Assembly (NCBI GenBank): GCA_964020975.1 | Contig: OZ026617.1 | Span: 26,011,254-26,075,253, forward strand | Reading direction: 5' to 3' | Source of the DNA: Hermodice carunculata | Lineage: Eukaryota; Annelida; Polychaeta; Eunicida; Amphinomidae | DNA length: 64,000 nucleotides | In this document: positions 50,831 to 61,400 of the stretch, one piece after another | Layout of the letters: each line of letters starts with the position of its first letter | Numbering within the stretch: position 1 is the stretch's first letter | Notes under the pieces: model-generated | The model's input: only the letters and a program-made list of their open reading frames with translations | The model's database searches: none | What the model was told of the DNA's origin: nothing | Translations under genes and position numbers: made by a program

Positions 50831-50956
50831 TTGTATGGGGGTGGGGTATAACTTGGTTTTATTGAGTTATAGTGTAATCAAGGGAAGCTTGGACACCTAC
50901 AGATGCACAGACATGCAAGGATTTTTTTCTTTTTTTTTTTCTCTCCTTTTCTTTTC

Positions 50957-50987
<31 letters not shown>

Positions 50988-51623
50988 TTGCTTGTGTAAG
51001 GTTATTTACCTGACAACACCTTTTTGGTGGTTTTTCTCTGTTGGTATGTGATGAATTATATCATGATGCTTTGTACCCAGCAAAACAATGTTTTCTCAAT
51101 TAAATTATCAAAACACTCACATAATTTCCATGAAGAACCATCAGCACGATGGCATCTGTTTACTAGTATCCATGACACTTAGAACCAGTTGCCCATGTAA
51201 GCCAATCAGATTGCCTGATTTGGGTCATGTGACCGTACCCCCTTCAACTTTTATATCACATATTTTATTGTTAATTTTTGCTGCAAACCAATTATTTCTT
51301 TGCTTGTATTGCTCTCATCTAAGGGTCAGAGTTGATGATATATAATTTTGAGGATTACAGACATTAACAGGTAAAGATTACAGCAAAAAAGTTGGGCCCC
51401 AACACAGGGTAAGGCTAAATCTGACCCATGGAAGCCTGTTTGCAGTGTGACTTTCATTCAGGATGGAAACATGACTGTGACTGGGGAGTCAGTTACACAT
51501 CTGGATGTAATTACTGACCACAAATATGCACCATTGGGCCATGGGACCCAGGGGGGATAGGCCTGGAAGAGGATGAATGAGGGAGAGTTCAATTTCCAGA
51601 TTTTCTGTTGGGGAGGGGAGTTT

Positions 51624-51790
51624 AAAGGAGTTAACACTGTAATAATAATTGAAGCTGGACGTTGTGTGAAGGTCACCCTTCTGGATTGATATCCTTTCAC
51701 ACTTACTTCTCCAGGATCAGATACAGTTTTATGGGGGGGGGGGGTAATTTTATGTCCAGCTTCAATTATTATTACAGTGTTAACTCCTTT
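51624..51790. mobile_element. MITE with perfect 37-bp terminal inverted repeats
   Basis: The arms at 51,624-51,660 and 51,754-51,790 are exact reverse complements for 37 bp, starting AAAGGAGTTAACACTG. They enclose 93 bp with a run of 12 G. Perfect arms imply recent arrival or gene conversion between arms. The superfamily is not clear and no convincing target duplication was found. Confidence 0.8.
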
Positions 51791-54599
51791 CAGAAGTGTA
51801 ATTTCCATTCATTGGTACATTCAGTGGTGTCTTGACCCAGTGGGACTGTCTGAGGAGGGAGCTGATCATCCCTGGGACCAGACTGGCCTGTCGGCAGGGG
51901 TGCCTCTGATGTCCACTGTAAGGGAACGTGTGGTCTCATTTGCACTTTTCACATCTAGCTGGTTCAACTGCAGAAGCTGTGCTTGTGTAACTGGCACCCT
52001 AAATCGTGGAATTTTTGGCCTCCAGTGCTTCATCTCTTTGGTATAACACAGCTATTTAATCTTGGAAAAACTGTAGGTTGCAGTAGTGGTTAGACCATAG
52101 ATTTCTAGCCTTCTGATTGGCCAGTAGTAGGTCAGTATGGTAGAACCCTCTTTAGAAATATGGGAAAATGAGGTCATCTCAGACTCCCCTGCTCATCAAG
52201 CTAACAAGTGGGCTGAGTGCAAAGGGGATGTTATTTATGGGCACAGTAGATATCTGGGTCTCTAAATCTTTAAGGGATTAGGGTTTCAAAGAAAGACTCC
52301 AGCAAGTTTAGCTAATTTGAAAGTAGGACACAGTGGAATTTTTAGGGGGTACCCCTTAAACGCGAATGTTTGAGCTGCCTCTCATTGGGCCTATGGGCTG
52401 ACTCTATGGATATTTTTTGGATGAAATGAACATATCAACTCTCAAAAAGCATCAGACATTCACAATTTATGCTTTCATGTGGTAAATAACGGATTATATA
52501 TAAACATAAAAGACTGGGGCATGAAAGATGCATAGGTTGCCTTTGTGTTCGCCATATTGGATTTTTCTGGATGCTGATTGGCTGGCTCAGTATGGACACA
52601 CTTTGATACCGAGGATGTTCACAGTAAGTGTGGACTCATTATCGGGATGTGTTTGTGACTGTTATATCTTGATAATGATGGGTCCTAAGCCATGTGCGGT
52701 CACTTGAATTACATGTATTATTCCCCACACCCACAAATGGGAGCAGGGGATATAGTAACAAGCTCCCTTTGTCTGAAACATGCACACAATCATCATGATC
52801 CTCTTCTTTGAATTTTTGTGTTTTGAGGCTATTTTCGACTTCTGTCAGGGTACATGTATGTTAAACTTTGCTGCCACTCTACATGTATATAGCTGTACAG
52901 ACTACAGTGCATGTGTTGCAATACTGTAAATGCAGATTCCAGGCAACAGAGCACAGGATCATCACTATCCTGTTGTTACGAAATATTATATGTATGCACA
53001 ATTTAAAAAACGCACAGCACAGGTTGCATAGTGTTTGAAATATGCACAAAAAAAACCTTGATAGCATGCCCTCTTGGAGCTATAGTTATGCACCAAACAT
53101 GATGGGTTCATTTGGTTAGTGACAGGAATTATCTTTCTTAATTCTATCCACGAAATACTTTGTTTAATCTCTGATGTTTTCATTCATATGCATTTTGTAT
53201 CTTGGAAATGACAGGTTTTATCTGAATGACTTTGGATTTTATGTACTATGTATTTATTTTGTGTTATTATGTCATAGGCAAAGTTACAAAATATCTAAAA
53301 CTTTTGATATTTTCTTTAAAAATAGCTTTAAAGCTGCTGAATGTCAAAATCACTTATATGCCAGGAACTTTTATTCAGTGTTTTGATGTCTTTAAAAAGT
53401 GCACCTGTGTAAACATAGCTTCCCAGCTTGCACCAGGGTGTAGACCAGACATCCCTGCTGGCACCGGGCTGCTTACACACAGCAGATTTCCCTTAGCAAA
53501 GTGTTGACAATGACTGGCATTTAAATACAATATTTGTAACATGCATAGTGTCCTCTTAAGTCTTAGTTTTAAATATTTTCCCGGTGTTACAATGCTGCTT
53601 CAGCAATGTTACTTCATGTGTCTCCACTGTATTACAACATAAGATGCCTATAGCCATGGCTTTCACATGCTGAAAAGTCCCAGTATGCACTGGGCACCAA
53701 AACATAAGCACATGTGCACTCTTGTTGCTTAAGATTTATTGCTATTCTCATACATGGACACACATGTTGATTACAGAAATTCACAAAAGCTTGCTTTATC
53801 AATGATGTTATAGATGTACCCAGAAAAAGTGCAAATAAAAGTGTTTGTGTTTAGCATTATTACATGTTTTCAGCTGAAAATGCAATCCAATGCACAAAAT
53901 TCTTGGTGGCTAGTGGTGTGTATTGTACATGTTAGTTCAAGTTACCTTGTTTAAAGTGATTGCTTTTTAATTGGACATAATAAAATTTACATAGAAAATT
54001 CCACTGTTCCCCTTGATTTACAATGAAAAATTATATATTTATGCCCCCCCCCCCTTCCGAAAGAGGAGGTGGCATACAGGTATTACTTTGTCCCTGCGTG
54101 TATTTGCTTGTTTGTGTGTGTCCGCAGGCTTTTATAATTCCTATGATCCTGTTGTCCTGGACAAGTGGATATCTAGGTCAGACAAGGGACTTTTGAACAT
54201 CACCTGTCCAGTGGACAACCAAATTTTAGATCGTAATTAATAATTTATTAAAACCAAACAACCTGGAATACTGACTGAGTCAGTAGAAAACGCACACAAG
54301 TTGCCTGGTGTACCATAAGGCTGGGCTGAAGGTGTAGCGTGGAGACATGTTGAAGGTGTCAACAAACATTGGCAAGCTGTGGTTCTTTTCAAATATATTT
54401 GTAGCTTCCAAAACTATTTCCAGAAATATTTGCCAATGGGATGGACAATTATTTAGTATTGATTGAGACAAGCCATCCCTCCGGGTGATTTTTTGTAATG
54501 CATGATCTATGGTAGAGGGACAAGTGGAAATCCAGGTTCACTTGACCTATGGACAAGTGATTCTGGACAAAATTGTAGAAGCCTGGTCCAGACTGACAG

Positions 54600-55030
54600 T
54601 TTTCATGCAATAACTCAAAAAGTTTTTTGCTTAGGGCTTTCACATTACACATGCTTATAGTCCTGAATAAGGTCTCAGACTAGTTTGAAGATTGGCAACC
54701 TTGACCCAATTCCCAAGGTCACAGAGCGATTTAGTGAATTAGGTTTTCACGCCATAACTTGAAAAGTTCTTAGCATAGGGGTTTCATATTGCACATGCTT
54801 ATAGTCCTGCATAAGGTCTCAGCCGAGTTTAAAAATGTGCGACCTTTACCCAATTCCCATGGCCATAGAGCTATTTTAGTGAATTTGATTTTCACATGAT
54901 AATTTGAAAAGTTTTTAACATAGACCTTTCTTATTGCACACAATTTTAAACCTGCATAAGGTCTGAGCCAAGTTCTAAGATGGATCACCGTGACCCAAAT
55001 CCCAAGCTTACAGAGTCCTGCATCATCTAG
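54600..55030. repeat. ~135-bp tandem repeat, three degenerate units
   Basis: The phrases 'acatgcttatagtcctgcat', 'aaggtctcagcc', 'gacccaattcccaaggtcac' and 'taacttgaaaagtt' recur three times at a spacing of about 130-140 bp. It is non-coding, just upstream of the first solid WDR41 exon. Confidence 0.8.
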
Positions 55031-55326
55031 CAATCTCTGATTGCATTTTAATTCCACATGCATGCAGTGGTTTTTAAGTTAGCAGGTTTTATATTACAGT
55101 GAAAAGTAATATAAATACACAACCCAAGCCTATCTGACTGTAATAGCCTGTGAAGAAAGGTGTTGGTAAATGCCAGCAGTGTGCAGGGGCCACATTTGTT
55201 TGCTGTTTTGTAAGTATATGTGCAAACTGGCTTCATTAACTTGATATTAATGAATATTACTAGTGTACGAAATAAGGCTTCTGGTTAAAGACATGAAGTA
55301 GATTTGCTTTGTTATTGACTTTACAG

Positions 55327-55439
55327 TGTGATGTGGAATCTATAAAAGATGACCAGCCATACAACCCATACACAGAGATCCAGCTCCTGACCCAGCATAC
55401 TGACATTGTACGCATACTGATGAAAATTGATGACAGAAG
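55327..55439 (+). CDS. WDR41: WDR41 exon with NPYTEI segment
   Basis: The acceptor is 'gactttacag' before TGTGATGTG. The exon encodes CDVESIKDDQPYNPYTEIQL to MKIDDR and two bases of the next codon. The donor is AGAAG before GTAATT. The split arginine codon (AG/G) is completed by the next exon and gives DDRRCASA, aligned to DDYRFASA in human. Confidence 0.92.
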
Positions 55440-58400
55440 GTAATTTGAATTACAGAATTTTATTATAAATGGTCATAGTGATATGGAATCTCTTATCTTT
55501 CAGTAGTGTTATTGAGGGCAAGTGAGCTAATGATAAGGCAAGTAGCCAAAGAATGAGGCAAAATATGTGTGACATGTTTCGAATCCAATGGTTCTCATCA
55601 GGCACTGAAGGATCTCGTTAAAACCATCACTTTTATAGTGAGGTGTAACAATTATGTTGCTACGTTACATTTACGTTAGGCAGGGTCTGCTCATGCGTAA
55701 TGAAGACTGGAAACCAAACTCCAGTCTAGTAACTATGTAACTCACTTTCCAAACAGTGATCTGAAATTGTCTGTTTACCAAAAATGGTAATTAAACAGCC
55801 AGTTATGGGTCAACTGGTGCTGTTTGACGGTTGTGTTTACCAGGTGAAAAAAGAATTTTCCACCCAATGCCCTATCACAGGGACAGGCAGAGAGAAATGG
55901 AATTTCTCTATATGCATACAAGGGTAAAAGATATTTGAGATAATTATTGTATACTGATGTGTCAATAAAAGGTTCTTGGGATCATGAGGAGGTGAGCTTG
56001 GTATTAAAAATTTAGCATTATACAGAGCGAGTAAGCTCACCTCCCCATGAAGGTGAGGCCGAATGGCTCCATGGAGCGTAATTTGTGAATCCAGTGTTTC
56101 TCTCTCTCCAGACGTAACAGCTTTGTTCGTTCTAGGAGGGGAAGGGTTTGGATATATTCCAGTACCTGGACTTTCAGATTAAGTCCATTATGGTCTGGAA
56201 GGGCAAAATGCCTGCCCAGCGGTTGTGACTCTAGTTGGTTCTCTATATATCGGAAATGTTCGCGTAACCTTTCCCCAAGCAGGCGAAGTGTTTGGCCGAC
56301 ATTTTACTTGTTGCAGACATTGCAAGTGAGTAAGTAAACCAAGTTTGAACTCTCACAACATATTTGGTCTGGAACCACATATGTTCTGCCTGTCTGGGTG
56401 CTTGTAACACGTCCAGGTGTGCTAAAGCAAGTGCAGTATCTGCAGTTGTTGCGGTGACGTGTTTTTGTATTTTTTACCAGAGATCCCAGGGTGCTGAGGT
56501 CGGTTCTCTGTATGTCTGATTCTGGATCGGATCTGTATGTCCTTGAGGTTTTTTGCTCTCTTGAAACCTAGCATTAGCTCTTTGTTAGCCAGGGATGTGG
56601 CATTACATGAAGCCTCAAAGGTTTTCCAGTTAGTTATTGAGGGCAGCCTTATATACAATTGTCACCCCAGAACTAAGGCAAAAACTTGGTACTGTAGCTC
56701 CTTGCTGTCAGAATACATTACAAGTGTAAGTTGAAATTGACATTTATTTAGTATGTGGCAAGTGTATATCAATTGGGATCAGTCAACTTTTTAACTAATG
56801 CTTTCCCCTTAAACTAGCCAAACTGGCTCAGGGTCAAATGTTGTCTGTTTCAGTGCTTTCAACTAACTTCAGCAATAATGAAAAACCCTTTGACAGGGAA
56901 TTGTAGATGAGACCTATCAAGATCACATGTCCTTGGCATGGCTTGGGCACTTAGTGCCCAACCCATGCCAAGGAAAGCTGTTGACTAAGTCTTAATTCAA
57001 GGGGAAAGACTAACAAACATATATTGGCCACAATCCTTTTGGTTTCAACAGAAGAAGGAAAAAAATGATCAGTCAAGTACATGTAGTGCTTCCTTGGAAA
57101 CTGATACAATACGTAAAGATAAGTTATTTTTCTGTGTATGTAATTTATATATCTGTGAGACCTATCAGTTTTGCATCACTGTCAAATGAAGTGCATGTCT
57201 TCCTTTTTTCACAGGTGTGCATCTGCTGCAGACGATTGTTTAGCTATCATATGGGACATACAGGTATTATGAGGCCAAGCAAAATTAATAAATAGTTTTT
57301 CATGACCTGCCACATCGATTTTAAAGGCCTATTTCACTTTTTTGGGTGCGTGTGTGTGGAAAAATCAATAAACATAAAAAGGAAAAGCCACCTGCCCATG
57401 TGGCTACTTGTTTTCACCTCAGATCTTTTTGGGTTGTTTGTAACAAGAGCCACACTGTCTTCATTGTGCTGTTTGCATCTATGTTGGCCATTATTTGTGA
57501 AGGCCATACTGTCCCAGTCCCATTATTTTCATCTATGTTGAGATTCGCAAGTTGAATGTGCTATGACATGTTGCTATTTTTTCACCATTGGCTGTAAGCA
57601 CTGGTAGTTGTCTTGATTCTGAAAGATGCCCCTTCACTCAGAATCAAGACACCTGTGGCTGCAAGTTTTGGATTTGTATTTGTACAAATATACTATTTTT
57701 GTTGGTTGGTTGGCTGGTATGTACATGAACACTGTCATCCTAAGTTATTTATCAAAATGCCAGACATAGAAATAAACGGAAGGTCACGGTAGAAGACCAA
57801 ATGTAATTTTGGAAAGTGTGCAAGGCTGAACTTGCCCACGAGTCACTAGTACAGGTCTGTGTGGAGGAGTGGGGCCTTTTTTTGGCCAAAATTTTGAGGT
57901 TTTCTCTTTAATTGATAGAAAAACTTAATTCAATTTTTTTAAAAGCTGCCCTGCTGCACCAAAGGAATTTCTTCAACCAAAAAATAAAATAATAAAACTG
58001 CCTTTCCCCTCATTAAAAAAATTTCATGAGAAACTATTTGTTGATTTTGCTTGGCCTGCCTTGAATTGTTCAAATCGAAATATGTCATGATATTGTAATT
58101 AACATTGTAGTTGGAACTGTGTCTTAGTCATATAATATCTTATTGGTGAGCGACAAAAAATACTGCCAGTACTGGTCTCCAAACTTAATGGGGACATTAA
58201 CACACATTTAGAGGTAAATATTCACTTTTGAACGTAAATATAAAAAAAAAAAAAAAAATAAAAACATGTATCCATTTTAGCTTATCAGTCAACTGAACCT
58301 TCAAGATAGGCATTCATCCAGCTGTCATTGTTTTTGTTAACAGTACAACTTGTTCTCACACATTACTGGCCAGATCCTTCTCATACTTGATGTGCTTGTA

Positions 58401-61400
58401 ATTTTGGTGGGTCTCTACCTTGGTCAACATTTTTACCTCAGCTGACTTGTCAGTCAAGCTGAGGTTATGTGGTGAGTCTTTGTCTGTTATCCATCTGTTG
58501 TCCACAGTTGACAATTTGACTTCTCCAAAACTATCATCCAAAGTCATTTCAAACTCTGTTGAACTGTGTCTTGGTTGGGTCTATGCTGAGTTTGTTCAAA
58601 TGGTCATGCCGCACCAATTAAAAATTTTTTTTGTTCATTTTTTGGCAAACTTTCAAAAAATTACTTCTCCAAAACTGCCCAGCCAATTGCTTCGGAATTG
58701 TATAGGGACACTTCTGGGGACCTGTAGGCCTTAATTTGTTCAACAGGTGATGCTGTTATTATTATCATTTTTTTAATTGTAGTTAATTTTTGTGTCCTCA
58801 TTAAATGTACTTTCAACTTCTCCAAAACAATGTCTCAGATAGTAATGAAATTTGATGGAAACATACCTTTAGGAAGGGTCAAACAAAGGTGTTCTCTAGG
58901 TGTTGTTGATTGCAGATTGCTAATTTTTAATGAATTTTCCAGTTTGAGTGTTTGTTGGTTTATGTAATCAAAGGCTTTGATATTGCACATGGTTGTGGCC
59001 GATACTTCTGGTTGTGCAAAATTTGTATAAAAATGTGGCAGGTTTGCTATTTCAATGTAAAACCAACTAGGTCTGCGATTTCCATTTCAGTGCACAATTT
59101 ATCAATTTGCCTGGTAGTATAAGACATTACTATCTGTCATGTTCCATCTGATGTCTCTTTCTGCATTGCATGTATTCCTGCATAGGCAATTACTAAGTTC
59201 TTGAATGTGGTGTCTTATCTGTTTGCTCCTCTTTTTTTCTTTTTTAGACGAGGGATTCAGATAAGGCACTACCCTCATTCTGAATACAAGATAAATCAAC
59301 TAAATAACTATTTTAGATAGGACTTGGGTATTGTACTTGATGATGGTTCTGTGTAAATGTTAAGGTGTGAATACATATTAGGGACCTTGACCTTATCCCT
59401 GTAGGTCTATGTAAGTGACTGTGAGTGTATCCCCAGGTATACATGGCAAGCTGAGTTAATTTGAATCAGATGTCAGCTACACCAGAACATGCTCTGTATG
59501 TCAGATGTTTTTGTATTGAAATTCAATCTAGGCCCAAGATGATAGAGATAAGTGTAATTTAACAGGACATACTTGCACATAAAAAACTATTATTTTTGCA
59601 CTGGCAATTTCCAGCTTGTGCATCCAATTTTATGTAAACATTGTCCTGTTACATTTGTGCATGGAGTCAACAAAACTGGTCCACATAATTTGCAGCGATT
59701 CAAGTTCTTGAACATGAAAGAAGCAATATAATGTTGCTTTAATGGAGAGGCCCTGCCTAGTGATGTTGTAATCACTTTCAGTTACCAATGTCATTTTAAA
59801 AAGAGAAGAGAGTATAGTTCATGCATCTGTTGTTAAAAGTGTTTTGTATAATTTACTCTGGTTGCAGGTGGGACGCAAGTTGTGGATTCTACAGGGCCAC
59901 AGTCGTCCAATCACTTGTCTTCTATTGTTAGAGCCTGCAGCTGGTAGTTATGATGATCCAGTTCTACTTACAGGAGCCTCCAACAAACAAATCTTTGTAT
60001 CCTTGTTCTGTGTACAGTAAAATGTCAACTATTTGCAGTGTAAATTATTTATCTTTACCTGATAATTAAGGATGAGCATCTGGTTCAGTGCCATTTTGAT
60101 GGTGCTTGTGAAGATTCTATCTCAAAATGTTTTCTTCCACTGTCCTGTGTGTTTGTTGCCCTATGTTTCTACAGCAATCATACCAAGTGCCATCCTCTTT
60201 TTCAAAGAACCTTGAAGAAACTTGGATTCAACTTTTTTGTTTTCTGATGTAAAGACATTAAATTTGTGGCAAAGTGTTCTTAATAATGTAAACTGAAGAA
60301 GCATGTCTCAGATTTTCAATTACAAGGGCAGTTTTGCCAGGAGAAAAGGTCAAAGTCTGGTCCCCTTTGATGTATTGAGTGAATGTCATTGATGCAACTC
60401 CAAACATGAATAGTACCATAACGAAACATAAATCACACAAAATGAGACACCCTCATTTTATCTCACATTGTAAATGCAGTAAGGTTTGGAGTACAGTACC
60501 AGTTTGCACAAACAAGACCTAACCAAACTGCAACATACCCTACAATTTAGAGCAATGCGAATTATCTTTGAGTGTCACCCGAGAGCACACGTCATGGATA
60601 TGCTTGACACCGTGAAATGGATGAGCATTGAACAAAGACTTCACTGCTACTATTGTCTATTTCTTTGGAAAATAGTCAACAAGAAAATCCTCAATATTTA
60701 TCTACATGTTTCACCCCAGTCTCCACAAGACATAATCAGAATTTAGTTTAAACATATTTATTTCAATTGGATTGCCCTATAGTACATCGAGATGTCACTA
60801 ATCGGGGGGTTCTCCAGAACATGGAGTGACACACGAAAAGTATATTACAAAACACACAGGACAAAACATGAACAAAGTTACCCAATTAACAAAGAAGCTG
60901 TACACATGTTTCAGATTTGTACCCCGCATGCAGGAATCAAAATAAAGACGTCACCAATATGCAAAACAAAGAAAGATAGTTCACTACAGGTAGAATGCAC
61001 ACACATATATGTATACACTGTTCACAATAATACAGACCAGCGGTAAAAAAAAAAAATTAAAGGACACATAAGAAGTAAATTTGTGTAAGTCAGCGACTAA
61101 CTCAATTGACATGACTGCTTGTGCATAACAGAGCTAAAATATGAAGCGTCTTGTGTCTACGATGTATCTGTGGAAAGCATCACAAATTTGTATGTTGAGG
61201 GGAATGGACAATTCGTCGCTACCAAAGAGAAGGATATGAGCTAGCCTGTCACTTAATGTGTGTAAAATCAGATTCGGGTGGACGCCGTGAGCAATAATGG
61301 GGATGACGGAGTTGAGAAGTTTAGTTCTGTGAGTTGAATACTTTGTACAAAAGAACAGAAAATGTTGCAAGTCTTCAGTGAGGTAGGAACAGGAACATGT

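Larger units (their letters stand above)
48300..55300. other. gene-poor stretch upstream of WDR41 exon at 55.3 kb
   Basis: No exon was recognised. It holds loosely repeated AAGGTCA/TTGACT phrases at 48,340-48,600 (spacing about 125 bp), a GC-richer patch at 49,490-49,690 that could be a promoter, a T/CT-rich tract (50,930-50,991), a pogo-like relic (50,660-50,830), a perfect foldback (51,624-51,790) and a tandem repeat (54,600-55,030). It would be WDR41 intron 1 if the exon at 45,920 is real. Confidence 0.4.
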
